From: Granulosicoccaceae sp. 1_MG-2023
GTDB lineage: Bacteria; Pseudomonadota; Gammaproteobacteria; Granulosicoccales; Granulosicoccaceae
DNA: 64,000 nt
Reading direction: 5' to 3'
NCBI GenBank assembly: GCA_030546905.1
Contig: JAUOPI010000018.1
Span: 1-64,000 of the forward strand
In this document: one piece after another, positions 9,701 through 17,644 of the stretch
Layout of the letters: every line of letters begins with the position of its first letter
Position numbering within the stretch: position 1 is the stretch's first letter
Made by a program: the position numbers and the translations under genes
Notes under the pieces: model-generated
The model's input: only the letters and a program-made list of their open reading frames with translations
The model's database searches: none
Told to the model about the DNA's origin: nothing

Positions 9701-9997
9701 GCACCCTTGCGTTATGGCGCCGGGGTTAAAGGCAAGGTTAACCAGAGCATGGCTTTCGGCGTGCCCTGTGTGGCCACCGATATCGCCTCCGAAGGCATGC
9801 AACTGGTACACGGCGAGGATGTTTATGTGGCCAATGACGCGGCCGCCTTCGCCGATGGCGTGATAGCGGTCTACAGCGACCGGGCCTTGTGGGAAAAACT
9901 CGCCGCCGGTGGCCGCAAAAACATTGAAACGCATTTTTCTTTTCAGGCCGCCACCGGTGCCCTGACCGGTGCGATCACAGGAGCAAACGCATCATGA
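6779..9997 (+). CDS. Three-domain sulfotransferase - GT2 glycosyltransferase - GT4 glycosyltransferase fusion
   Basis: 1072 residues. Residues 22-280 are a sulfotransferase domain with the PAPS 5'-phosphosulfate loop GMHRSGTSAL (27-36) and a second nucleotide motif around IPFRDPLEIALSLKRR. A coiled, charged linker follows (about 290-400). Residues 440-690 are a GT2 domain (SVVIPAYNQ, NNDTEVHE, YYEDTDLAFRVRRAGY, the last near the catalytic base). Residues 705-1065 are a GT4-like domain ending GVPCVATDIASEGM. One polypeptide could thus add sugars and sulfate to the same glycan in the cytoplasm. The start is TTG, as the frame has a stop at 6764; no ATG lies before the PAPS loop. Its stop overlaps the next ATG (ATGA). 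Confidence 0.85.
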   Translation: MPQPKPSSDAPAKTPQTTGQKVILIAGMHRSGTSALAGGLNRAGVNFGQHLIPGKSGENDKGFFEDARFMQLNEALLRDAHTTWDDTRALPSDSDLSEHAQQRLQNTLSGALGGAALPYGIKDPRISVLFPLWQRSLQALGYEAALIIPFRDPLEIALSLKRRNGFSFSKSGLLILRYYLMLEQHSRGSRRVFTAYSELMQAPAAFFARIDATLALGLDEAALQDAAGFVEADLRHYSISGRDDYAEFGELAGLLATLYRLLNAAAQSGAQPDNAGFDALAAAYHEALAGHDSLALEEIALLKRQTHELVDFKNTYDGLPGRVESLHVKLNELDNLKRILDERTDWIRLIDNEVQRQKSRMENRFFSPQRLAVQKLKLKYMVARGLENPGKIMPWVLGRVRNRLSALKPAGPAGEARTVSLTEQERQSLLSTLHFECPDSPDVSVVIPAYNQLDYTLNCLASLAQHAADCSYEVIVVDDASPDEDLSVLGNIEGLTLIRNEQNQGFTGTCNRGAEAARGRYICFLNNDTEVHEHCLDKLLETFSRFSDAGLVGGKLIYPDGRLQEAGGIVWQDGSAWNYGRLDDPQKPEYNYVREADYCSAALAAIDTALFRELGGFDAHFAPAYYEDTDLAFRVRRAGYRVYYQPAASITHFEGVSCGTDTNQGLKQYQLLNAEKFKARWQDVLATHRRNGELPERERERRCSRHVMVIDHRMLTPDQDSGSVRMLNMLKILRNADFKVTFVPDNLYAEEPYSSELRGLGIEVVHTPYYRSTADFLQQRGGEYDAVITSRLYTSAKNIFDIKKHCPNARLIYDTVDLHFLRETREAELNGSAQAHQKAQETRRLEMSLMDLADTTLVVSPYEQTLLAQERPDLDIRVVSNIHTLHDAGAGFEERQDILFIGGFEHPPNTDAVKWFISDIFPLIRAKIPQLQFHIIGSKPTKEILALADAQSGVLVHGFVDDVAPLFGSVRLSVAPLRYGAGVKGKVNQSMAFGVPCVATDIASEGMQLVHGEDVYVANDAAAFADGVIAVYSDRALWEKLAAGGRKNIETHFSFQAATGALTGAITGANAS

Positions 9998-10863
9998 GTT
10001 CACCGGTGCTGGTTCACTGCCATATGTTCAAAAATGCAGGCTCGACCCTGGATTGGAGTCTCGAACGTCTGTTCGGCAAGGCCTTTGTCGACCACCGCGA
10101 TGACGACCCCATGCGCAATGAGCCGGGCTATCTGAAAACCTGGCTGGAAGCGCATCCGCAGGTCCGCGCCCTGTCCAGCCACCATGTGCCGCTGCCGCTG
10201 CCGGACTTACGTGACCGCGAGACTATCGGGCTGTTCCTGCTGCGCCAACCGCTCGACCGGGTCGGTTCGGTATACCAGTTCGAGCACAAACAAAAGGCCG
10301 ACACACCGGGCGCAATCCACGCCAAAAAACTCGGCTTCGGCGACTATGTGGCCTGGCGGATGCAAGAGGATGTGGGCGCGACCATCCGCGATTTCCAGAC
10401 CCGTTACTGCAGCGGCGCCATGAAAGTGCGCAAGACCGGCGAGGCGCATTTTGAACAGGCCTGCGCCGCGCTCGCCGAATCGCCGTTTGTCGGCGTGGTC
10501 GACCGCTACGATGAATCCATGGTGGTGTTTGAAGAAGCCCTGCGCAAAATCGGCTATACGCCGGATCTGGCCTATACCGCGCAGAACCAGGGTAAACGTG
10601 CCGCCCTGCCCATGCAGGAACGCATCGACAAGGTCCTCGACGGCCTGACACCCGCGACCCGCGAGCTGCTGCTGGCCAATAACGAACTCGATATCCGCCT
10701 GTATGCCTTCGCCAATGAGCTGCTGTCGGCGCGGATTGCCGCAATCGGGGATTTTGACGCCCGCCTCGCCGACTTCCGCAAACGCTGCGAAAACCCGCAG
10801 GCGATTGCACCGCCCGGGCTGGGCCGGCGTGTCGCCGGTCTGCTGAAAAAGCTGCGTAAATAG
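9994..10863 (+). CDS. Sulfotransferase family protein
   Basis: 289 residues with a 5'-phosphosulfate motif FKNAGSTLDWSL near the N terminus and the 3'-phosphate motif FLLRQPLDRVGSVYQFE around residues 77-93, the pattern of heparan-type (sulfotransferase family 2) enzymes. It is translationally coupled to the fusion gene and shares the glycan-export neighbourhood, so it probably puts a second sulfate on the same polymer. The basic C terminus could bind membrane or polymer. The acceptor is unknown. Confidence 0.75.
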   Translation: MSSPVLVHCHMFKNAGSTLDWSLERLFGKAFVDHRDDDPMRNEPGYLKTWLEAHPQVRALSSHHVPLPLPDLRDRETIGLFLLRQPLDRVGSVYQFEHKQKADTPGAIHAKKLGFGDYVAWRMQEDVGATIRDFQTRYCSGAMKVRKTGEAHFEQACAALAESPFVGVVDRYDESMVVFEEALRKIGYTPDLAYTAQNQGKRAALPMQERIDKVLDGLTPATRELLLANNELDIRLYAFANELLSARIAAIGDFDARLADFRKRCENPQAIAPPGLGRRVAGLLKKLRK

Positions 10864-10901
10864 GCACAGCAAAGCCCCGCGACCTGCGGGCGCCGGACAA
10901 A

Positions 10902-10928
10902 AAAAAGCCCGCTTAACGCGGGCTTTTT
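10902..10928. terminator. Bidirectional intrinsic terminator
   Basis: GCCCGC (10907-10912) pairs with GCGGGC (10918-10923) around TTAAC, flanked by A5-6 on the left and T5 on the right. It can end the sulfotransferase unit from the left and the chemoreceptor gene from the right. Confidence 0.9.
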
Positions 10929-10951
10929 CAGCGCTTTACACAGACGCTGAC

Positions 10952-13384
10952 TCAGAACTCTTCCCATTCCGTATCATCACCGGAGGCGGCTTCGTAGACA
11001 CCTGACGCCGGTGGCGCAGCGGGCGCAGGCGCGGGCGTGCTCCAGGGGCGTTCAGCACGACGCCGCTCCGGCCCGTCATACGTGTCCGACTGCGGCACGG
11101 CTTTGCTTGCCGGCGGTGACAATGGTGCGGCCGGCAGCTGTACCGGCGCCGCCGGCAAGGGCGTAACACCGGCCACCGGCCTGTTGCCGGCGCTGTCGAG
11201 CTTGAAGAAATTCATCAACTCATCCAGCTCTTTTGCCTGATCACCGACTGTCCGGCTGGCCGCGGCGGCTTGCTCTACTAGCGCGGAATTTTGCTGCGTG
11301 GTCTCATCAATCTGCGCCACCGAGATATTGATCTGACCGATACCGGCGGCCTGTTCGTTGCTGGCCAGGGCAATCTCATCAACAATATCGCTGACCTGTT
11401 TAACCGAGCTGACAATCGCATTGAGCGCCTGACCAGACTCTTCGACCAGACGTTCGCCTTCGGCCACCTTGCTGACGCTGTCTTCGATCAACTCCTTGAT
11501 CTCACGCGCGGCCTGCGCTGAACGGCCGGCCAGATTACGCACCTCACTGGCGACCACCGCAAAACCACGTCCGAGTTCACCGGCGCGGGCCGCTTCTACC
11601 GACGCGTTCAGGGCCAGCAGGTTGGTCTGAAACGCGATCTCATCGATCACACCGTTGATATCGGCGATTTTACGGCTTGCCTCGCTGATCTCACTGACGG
11701 CGCTGACCGCGCGATTGGCCACTTCGCCGCCGTGTACGGCTCTTTGATGGGCGTCATCAGACAGACGGTTGGCCTTATTGGCGTTCTCCGAGTTCTGTTT
11801 AACCGTGGCGGTCATTTCTTCCATGGCCGAGGCGGTACGCTCCAGACTTGAGGCCTGCTCATCCGTACGCGAGGCAAGCTCCAGATTGCCACGGGAGATT
11901 TCACTGGCACCCTGGCTGACTTCCACCGCCGCCTCACGGATACGCCCGACAATTTCGCGGATCTTGTCCGAGGTGGTATTGCAGCTTTCCTTAAGCTCGC
12001 CGAACAGCCCGTCATAGTGTTTTTCGATGCGCACGGAGAGATCGCCGGCGGCCAGGCCACGCAGCACACGCAGCACATCGTTCAGGCCGTCTTCGGAAAT
12101 CTCCGCCAGCGCGTTGAGCATGGAGGCCACCTGCGCATGAAAACCGCCCATTCCGGCATCATCAATACGCTTGCTGAAATCGCCGCCGGCCGCCGCATCC
12201 ACCATGGAGCGCAGCTGCTGTTCGGCACTGACCTCATCGGTGCGGTCCTGCCACTCGAATACCGTCCCGATACGCTGTTGCCGGGCATCAGAAACCGGAG
12301 AGATACTGACCTTCAGGGTACGTCCGGCAACACTGAATTCCTGCACGCTCTGACCGCCCTGCTTACCCAGCGAAGACAGGTCAAGGCCCTCAATGCGGCT
12401 CAGACCGCTGATCGATTGACCGAGGATATTGGCAGGATTGAGTTGACCGGCAGCAAACACCTTGGCATTGGTTTGCAAAAGCCGTTTGCCGGAGGCGTTG
12501 ATGTAGACGATGCGGTCATTCTGGTCGGTGAGCATTGTGGCCGAAGACGCCGCATCCAGCGCTTCGCGGATACGTCCGGATTCCGCGGCGCGGCGCTCGC
12601 TGTCATCACTGGCCCGTAAGGCACCCTGCATGGCGCTGAGCGCGAAATCCAACTCGCCCAGCTCGTCGCTGCCGGATACCTCGATATCATTGGACAAGTC
12701 CCCGGCGGCAATGCGGTTGGCAATCGCCACATTGCGGCGCAAGGGGCGCGCAACGGTACGCTTGGCAAACAGATACATCAGCGCCGCGCAGATGCTGAAC
12801 AGAACCACCGAAACCAACACACTGGCCTTGATCACCGAGGCCTGAATCATGCGCGTACCGTGCATGTCCCAGGCTGCGGTCAGCCAACCGACCTGCAAAT
12901 TCTGCTCACCGAGAATCACCGGCACACGGAACACCAGGCTCTCACCGGTATCGACCGGCTCGGACAGGGGCTCGTCCGATTCGCTCTGAGTGAACAAGGC
13001 ATCCAAGGCCGGATCATTCACCTCCGGCACCTGCCGGACAAAATGCAAGGGCTCTTTGCTCACCGTCGAGGCCGAGCTGATGGACAAGCCGTGCAGGATC
13101 GGGTCCTCGTAGCTGACATGCTGGTTATAGATCTTCTCGATCTGCCATTCATTGCGCCAGCGTACGGCACCGGCCAGCTCGCTTGCCAGTGCGCGGGTCA
13201 TTTCTTCGTAGTGGTGCTGCGACACAACGCGCAGCTGGGTACCGGTGATATAGAGCACCGAGAGGACAACCAAAGCCAGACAGATACTGCTGGTTAACAC
13301 TGTTGTCGCGGTAATTTTGTGGGCGATATTCCACCGGCCCCGGGTGAAGGAGCGGCTCGATCCATGAGCAGAACCACGATCCAT
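10952..13384 (-). CDS. Methyl-accepting chemotaxis protein with PAS domain and CheR-tether tail
   Basis: 810 residues from the ATG at 13384, chosen because GGAGAAA lies just before it; a longer reading from 13558 has a Pro/Arg-rich, non-membrane start. TM1 is about 25-48, a periplasmic sensor 49-184, TM2 185-207, HAMP 208-258, a PAS domain about 277-382 (TMLTDQNDRIVYINASG), a second HAMP-like segment about 432-482, and the signalling hairpin around 581-619 (IDEIAFQTNLLALNASVEAAR). The final residues EWEEF after a flexible Pro/Ala linker resemble the xWxxF pentapeptide that tethers CheR/CheB. No che genes are nearby. Confidence 0.9.
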   Translation of the reverse strand: MDRGSAHGSSRSFTRGRWNIAHKITATTVLTSSICLALVVLSVLYITGTQLRVVSQHHYEEMTRALASELAGAVRWRNEWQIEKIYNQHVSYEDPILHGLSISSASTVSKEPLHFVRQVPEVNDPALDALFTQSESDEPLSEPVDTGESLVFRVPVILGEQNLQVGWLTAAWDMHGTRMIQASVIKASVLVSVVLFSICAALMYLFAKRTVARPLRRNVAIANRIAAGDLSNDIEVSGSDELGELDFALSAMQGALRASDDSERRAAESGRIREALDAASSATMLTDQNDRIVYINASGKRLLQTNAKVFAAGQLNPANILGQSISGLSRIEGLDLSSLGKQGGQSVQEFSVAGRTLKVSISPVSDARQQRIGTVFEWQDRTDEVSAEQQLRSMVDAAAGGDFSKRIDDAGMGGFHAQVASMLNALAEISEDGLNDVLRVLRGLAAGDLSVRIEKHYDGLFGELKESCNTTSDKIREIVGRIREAAVEVSQGASEISRGNLELASRTDEQASSLERTASAMEEMTATVKQNSENANKANRLSDDAHQRAVHGGEVANRAVSAVSEISEASRKIADINGVIDEIAFQTNLLALNASVEAARAGELGRGFAVVASEVRNLAGRSAQAAREIKELIEDSVSKVAEGERLVEESGQALNAIVSSVKQVSDIVDEIALASNEQAAGIGQINISVAQIDETTQQNSALVEQAAAASRTVGDQAKELDELMNFFKLDSAGNRPVAGVTPLPAAPVQLPAAPLSPPASKAVPQSDTYDGPERRRAERPWSTPAPAPAAPPASGVYEAASGDDTEWEEF

Positions 13385-13597
13385 GCGGCTTTCTCCGTAA
13401 AATTTTAATACAGGCTTTTCTACTACTTCGGCACGGGCGCTGATTTTTGCAGCCCGCGCACAGCCTATCGGCCGCTGTTGCCGAAAAGCTGAGTCGCCGG
13501 CAAGGCGAGCCCCGGTAAAGCGGCCCGCCGGCACAGGCGCAAGCGCTACCGCTGACACATTTACAAACGCCGGCAGCTATGCTCTACTAGCGGCCGC

Positions 13598-13795
13598 TTT
13601 CAGGTTTTTTGCCCGGCCCCGGCCGGTGCAGAATGAAACGGGAAGCCGGTGCGCCGCAAGGCAAGTCCGGCACTGCCCCCGCAACGGTAAGCAGGTTAAA
13701 AGAACGCACAAAGCCACTGTCTGAATGACGGGAAGGCGCGTTTTTGCATCCCCGGGATGCGCCTGTAAGTCCGGAGACCGGCCTGATTGCTTCGC
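13598..13795 (+). ncRNA. Cobalamin (B12) riboswitch
   Basis: The conserved elements appear in order: GAATGAAACGGGAAGCCGGTG, GGCACTGCCCCCGCAACGG-TAAGC, AAGCCACTG, ACGGGAAGGCGC and the B12 box AAGTCCGGAGACCGGCCTG ending about 13794. It precedes the BtuM-like gene by about 135 bases, in which AGACCTT (about 13838) and AAGGTCT (about 13855) could form the switching hairpin. Expected to shut off the transporter when adenosylcobalamin is plentiful. Confidence 0.93.
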
Positions 13796-13929
13796 GTCAG
13801 GCATTGCGGTGGGCTTTGCAGGCGGACAGACCTTTCTTTTGCCGTCCTCCGGCTAAGGTCTGCCGGCCTTCTTGTCTCCCCGCCCGCCCGACACGGTCAA
13901 ACACGGGTGTGTGTTTCGGAGACAAACCT

Positions 13930-14517
13930 ATGATTTCATCCTTAAGCGGAACCCTGCGTTCCCGGCTGTTTATCGCCTGCCTGCTGGCCCTGCTGATGGC
14001 TTGCACGCGCGGTCATCACGTCAGCTTTCTTGCCCATCTGCCCTCGGCCTCGACTGCGGTGTTTTTTCTCGGCGGCGTGCTGCTCGGGCAAGTGCGGTAT
14101 TTTATCGCGTTCTTTTTCTTCGCCCTGTCCCTGGACGTGGGGCATTTTCTGTACAGCGGCAGTGGTGCGGAGTGTCTGACGCCGTCCTATGTCAGCATGA
14201 TCCCAGCCTACGGCGCACTCTGGTGGGGCGGACACTTATGGACACGCTATCTGGCGAACGGGATCGCGCCGGCTGTGACGCTGGTGATCATGGCTGTGCT
14301 GGCGGCGATTCCCTCCACCCTGCTCAGCGGCGGCGGTTACTACTGGTTTTCCGGCTACTTTGACGCCCCGACACTGAGCGTATTCGCCGAACGCTGGCAA
14401 CGCAGCTATCAGCGCGCCCTGAGCAGCATGCTGAGCTGGGTCGTCCCCGCAGCATTGGTGTATTTCCTGGCGGAAAAACTAGCTGAAGTGGCCGCGCCGC
14501 GTCTGCTGCGCCGCTAA
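13930..14517 (+). CDS. btuM: BtuM-like solitary cobalamin transporter (ECF S-component type)
   Basis: 195 residues with about six membrane helices. It lies directly behind a cobalamin riboswitch, and its size and motif ECLTPSYVSMIPAYGALW match BtuM, the B12-specific S-component that works without ECF ATPases in some proteobacteria. The Cys at residue 82 lies at nearly the position of the cobalt-ligating Cys of the characterised Thiobacillus BtuM (Cys80, from memory). The start ATG at 13930 follows a GGAGAC ribosome site; upstream in-frame codons run through the riboswitch. Likely role: uptake, and perhaps decyanation, of cobalamin. A different B12-regulated membrane protein is the main alternative. 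Confidence 0.72.
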   Translation: MISSLSGTLRSRLFIACLLALLMACTRGHHVSFLAHLPSASTAVFFLGGVLLGQVRYFIAFFFFALSLDVGHFLYSGSGAECLTPSYVSMIPAYGALWWGGHLWTRYLANGIAPAVTLVIMAVLAAIPSTLLSGGGYYWFSGYFDAPTLSVFAERWQRSYQRALSSMLSWVVPAALVYFLAEKLAEVAAPRLLRR

Positions 14518-14549
14518 CGGCCATCTGCTACAACTGACTTCGTGTGTTA

Positions 14550-14593
14550 TCCCGGGTCCCCCTCTCTTGCCACTTCAGACCCGGGATCTTTTT
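14550..14593 (+). terminator. Intrinsic terminator after the BtuM-like gene
   Basis: TCCCGGGTC (14550-14558) pairs perfectly with GACCCGGGA (14578-14586) and is followed by TCTTTTT. Confidence 0.85.
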
Positions 14594-14710
14594 CGCCGCG
14601 CACCGTACCAGGCACGCAGCCAAACGCCTGAACCGACCGTCTTGAACTTTGCGCGGGCGGACTCAGCCAGGCACCGGCAACAGGCCGGAACCCGTTAAAC
14701 AGGCAGACAC

Positions 14711-16150
14711 TTAACCGGCCAGACTGATGGCACGGCCGTGCTTGTGCACCTCGACCAGGCATTTGTGCAGACGCGAAATAGCTTCTTCGTAGTCGTCTTC
14801 ACTGAGCACAAACTGCATATCCACCTGCCGCATGGACTGGTGCATGGCCAGAACCGAAATACCCGCCTCGGCCAGCGCGCTGACGGTTTGCGCCAGAATG
14901 CCGGGGATTTTCATATCCGAACCGATCGCCGACACCATCGCCACTTTCTGCTGGTTAATTTCCGCATCCGGGTAAGCGGCCTGCAGCTCACGGACAATGC
15001 GACGCACGGTTTTGAGATTGGTATTCAGATAATGGGTAATCGTGTTGGCGTTGATGTCCTTGGACACCACCTGGGCGCGGAAACGCTCGGTGATTGCCAG
15101 AAACTCACGATCGTACTGACTGATCAGGCCTGCCATATCCTGATCGAACAATTCGATCGCGTAGACACCGCGACAACCGGCGATAATTTCGACACGCGGC
15201 GTTTCGCTCACGTAATCACCGGTAATCAGGGTGCCGGCATGCTCCGGCTCGAAGGTGTTTTTCACCCGCAGAGGGATATTGTTCTGACGCAGACCTTTGG
15301 CGGCCTTGGGATGGATGGCCTCCATACCGAGATTGGCCAGCTGATCGGCCACATCGTAATTGGTACGACCGATGGGCACGGCTTTATCGGCACCGACCAG
15401 CGCCGGATCGGCACTGCTGAGGTGGAATTCTTTGTGAATCACCGCTTCACGGGCGCCGGTCAGCACTGCCACACGGCTGAACGTCATCTCGCTGTAACCG
15501 CGGTCAAACGTGCTCATCAGACCGCTGCGACTGTGTGCGTAGCCGGTCACAATAGGCAGTTCGGTGGCCGTATCCACGGATTCAAAAGCCAGCTTGATCC
15601 GCTCATCCAGCGACAGATGCTCCGAGGTCTGCCAGGCCGTGAGGTCGACAAAACGTGCGTTGACCCCGTCGCGGCGCAACAGCTTCGCAGTATTCCAGGC
15701 ACTGTGCGCCTCACCGATACTGGCCAGCATTTCGCGCACGGTCGACAGATGTGACTCCAGCTCAAAGTGCCCGTGACGACACAGCCGTGCCAGATCAGAC
15801 AGACACTCCGCGGTCTCGTCCAGACGCGCGCCGATAAAGGCATTAGCCTCCTGCAGCTCCGGCCCTTCGCCGAACAGAGACGCGTTCAAGGCATAGAGCT
15901 CCTGACGCAGACTGCTCAGCGCATCACTCCAGCTGTCATCCACCACGCTGTTGGCAAACAAGGCATAGATACCCGGCTGACCGGTTTTCTTGTGCTCAAG
16001 CAAGTGATTGGTAATACCGCTGTAGGCCGACACCACGAAGATGCGCTGGTACAGGGTTTCAGCTGCAGGTTTAAAGACGATATTGTCGCGTACCGCGGCA
16101 TAGTTGCTCATCGACGTGCCGCCGATTTTCTCTACTGTATGTCCTTGCAT
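14711..16150 (-). CDS. ask: Aspartate kinase of the ectoine pathway (Ask_Ect)
   Basis: 479 residues from the ATG at 16150; the protein then begins MQGHTVEKIGGTSMS, the characteristic start of ectoine-linked aspartokinases, where KxGGTS is the ATP/aspartate motif. An in-frame start at 16213 adds 21 residues with no homology look. The C-terminal third has two ACT-type segments (VAMVSAIGSDMKIPGILAQ and ISVLAMHQSMRQVDMQFVL). It makes aspartyl phosphate, which feeds L-aspartate semialdehyde to EctB. Ask_Ect is usually the gene right after ectC; here a 2-kb oppositely oriented cassette lies between them, so it must have its own promoter. Confidence 0.9.
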   Translation of the reverse strand: MQGHTVEKIGGTSMSNYAAVRDNIVFKPAAETLYQRIFVVSAYSGITNHLLEHKKTGQPGIYALFANSVVDDSWSDALSSLRQELYALNASLFGEGPELQEANAFIGARLDETAECLSDLARLCRHGHFELESHLSTVREMLASIGEAHSAWNTAKLLRRDGVNARFVDLTAWQTSEHLSLDERIKLAFESVDTATELPIVTGYAHSRSGLMSTFDRGYSEMTFSRVAVLTGAREAVIHKEFHLSSADPALVGADKAVPIGRTNYDVADQLANLGMEAIHPKAAKGLRQNNIPLRVKNTFEPEHAGTLITGDYVSETPRVEIIAGCRGVYAIELFDQDMAGLISQYDREFLAITERFRAQVVSKDINANTITHYLNTNLKTVRRIVRELQAAYPDAEINQQKVAMVSAIGSDMKIPGILAQTVSALAEAGISVLAMHQSMRQVDMQFVLSEDDYEEAISRLHKCLVEVHKHGRAISLAG

Positions 16151-16743
16151 GATATCCGTGATGTCGTTTGACGGCCGAGCCCGATTGCACCACCGGCCCG
16201 CGTTCAAAGCCAAAACCTCAGGAGATGCTCAGTTGCCGGCTTCGGGGCGCCTTAAAAAAAACCGTCGTGATATGAAAGTAAAAGTCAATAGTAACATCTT
16301 TCAGCCGCCCGCGGGGACCGGGCCGATTGCCGGCCGGCAACTCTAAACGCCCTGAATCGACACCGCCAACAACATTGAGGTAGTTCATTGCCAGTTCCGA
16401 CAATTGACAAAAACCAAGCATGGCTTTACCAAATAAAACGCGTTGATCAGACTTCTTTACGACGGCATACTCAAAGCGTCAGAACGCTGAACGCATCCAA
16501 CCCGCAACCGGAACCTCACGCTCTCACAGTTGGTGATCCACTTCCCGGTCCGGCTCGATGACCACGCTGACAGAGAGTTTTAAATTCACCAAGGCCGCAT
16601 AGATCAGGAACGCCTGCTTGAGCCGCCGTTTAACCATCGGTTCATGAATGTGGTCATGGTTGTTTTACTGCAAGATACGGGAAAACTCTTACACTTGTTT
16701 ATGCCCGCTAAAGCCAACTGAATAAATAATTATTGGGAGATTG
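16151..16743. other. 593-base intergenic region between ask and the ASCH gene
   Basis: This stretch divides the divergent ask and ASCH-protein genes and must hold both promoters. The left part is GC-rich and the right part AT-rich. A minus-strand open frame at 16524-16637 (37 residues, starting MVKRRLKQAFLIYAALVN) is readable, but I do not recognise it and it has no clear ribosome site; it may be a gene remnant. No insertion sequence ends were found. Confidence 0.4.
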
Positions 16744-17598
16744 ATGCGAAATCTTGTCCACACAATCACCGGCTCCTTCCTGGCTCTTCTGATCGTTACA
16801 TTTATCCTGGATTGGCTGGACATAGGCTTAAGAGAGATTTTCATCTTTATAGGCATTCTGTTAGCCGCAGGTATCATTCTCGGCTTGATCGAGGCTCAGA
16901 ACGAATCCAACCAAGAGACTGAAAGTCCCGACCAAGACCACGGGGCTCTGCATGCCGAAGTCAGCGGAACGGTTGACAATTACATCCCTGGCACGGCCGA
17001 TGTTAAGTCACGCGGACACCACAGCGCGGAGCGCCGCTCAGACATACGCAAAGAAAGCGCTACCATCCTCTGCTCCCCGGCCACTCAAAATATCACAAAT
17101 TCGTCGCCAACAACCAGACAAGCCGTTGGCGCCTACCACAATGTCAGGATCACCCGCGGCCTGATCATAATGGAGGACCCGCTTCGACAAATACTCGATG
17201 GCGCGAAGACCTGGGAGATGCGCTCCAAACACATCCGGACTTTAGGTCCGATAGCCCTGATCATGAAGGGAACAAAGCAGGTCTGGGGCGTCGCTACGAT
17301 CACCGATTCACTTGGCATGTTAAGCGAAGAGCAAATGCTGGCTAACATCGACAAGCATAGGATCACGACAGAACGACTGAAGGATCCTAAGATTGCCAAA
17401 TGGCGCTATGCATGGGTGTTGAAGGACGTAGTTGCGCTTGAGAAACCCATACCCTACACGCACAAAAAGGGTGCGGTCACATTCGTTGCTCTGGACAAAG
17501 ATGTGACTGAACAGATCTGCGAACAGCTTAAACACCTGGAAAAAGCAACTTGCGCAAATCCCAACCTGAGCGGAATGCGTCCGGACATTATCCTATAA
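16744..17598 (+). CDS. Membrane-anchored ASCH-domain protein
   Basis: 284 residues. Two close membrane helices (about 8-22 and 29-48) are followed by a polar, low-complexity linker (50-125) and a C-terminal ASCH-type domain (about 130-265) with the family motif ILDGAKTWEMRSK and strands GPIALIMKG and VWGVATI. ASCH domains belong to the PUA/EVE/YTH fold group and bind RNA or modified nucleic acid. The ATG at 16744 follows GGGAGA closely; a TTG one codon earlier is less likely. The next gene, 46 bases on, is an HNH nuclease in the same direction. Base composition is lower in GC than the ectoine genes on both sides, which suggests acquisition. Confidence 0.7.
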   Translation: MRNLVHTITGSFLALLIVTFILDWLDIGLREIFIFIGILLAAGIILGLIEAQNESNQETESPDQDHGALHAEVSGTVDNYIPGTADVKSRGHHSAERRSDIRKESATILCSPATQNITNSSPTTRQAVGAYHNVRITRGLIIMEDPLRQILDGAKTWEMRSKHIRTLGPIALIMKGTKQVWGVATITDSLGMLSEEQMLANIDKHRITTERLKDPKIAKWRYAWVLKDVVALEKPIPYTHKKGAVTFVALDKDVTEQICEQLKHLEKATCANPNLSGMRPDIIL

Positions 17599-17615
17599 GC
17601 CTCACAGCCGGTATG

Positions 17616-17625
17616 CCCCCCCCCC
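17616..17625 (+). repeat. Ten-C homopolymer between the ASCH and HNH genes
   Basis: A run of ten C sits 19 bases before the HNH start codon, with a weak GAGAG ribosome site between. Runs of this length are prone to slippage and can alter expression by changing leader length. It could also be an assembly artefact. Confidence 0.6.
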
Positions 17626-17644
17626 AGCGAGAGAACGACGTCGA

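Noticed and set aside
8234-9934. Long minus-strand open frame (566 codons) opposite the glycosyltransferase fusion
   Set aside because: It has no recognisable motif and lies exactly opposite a motif-rich gene; long antisense frames are usual in GC-rich DNA.
13385-13558. N-terminal extension of the chemoreceptor
   Set aside because: Pro/Arg-rich sequence without membrane features, and GGAGAAA stands right before the later ATG at 13384.
14738-15754. Long plus-strand open frame opposite aspartate kinase
   Set aside because: Antisense shadow without motifs or ribosome site; the kinase on the other strand is certain.
16524-16637. 37-residue minus-strand frame as a transposase remnant or small gene
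   Set aside because: Too short to assign and without ribosome site; kept only as a note in the gap entry.
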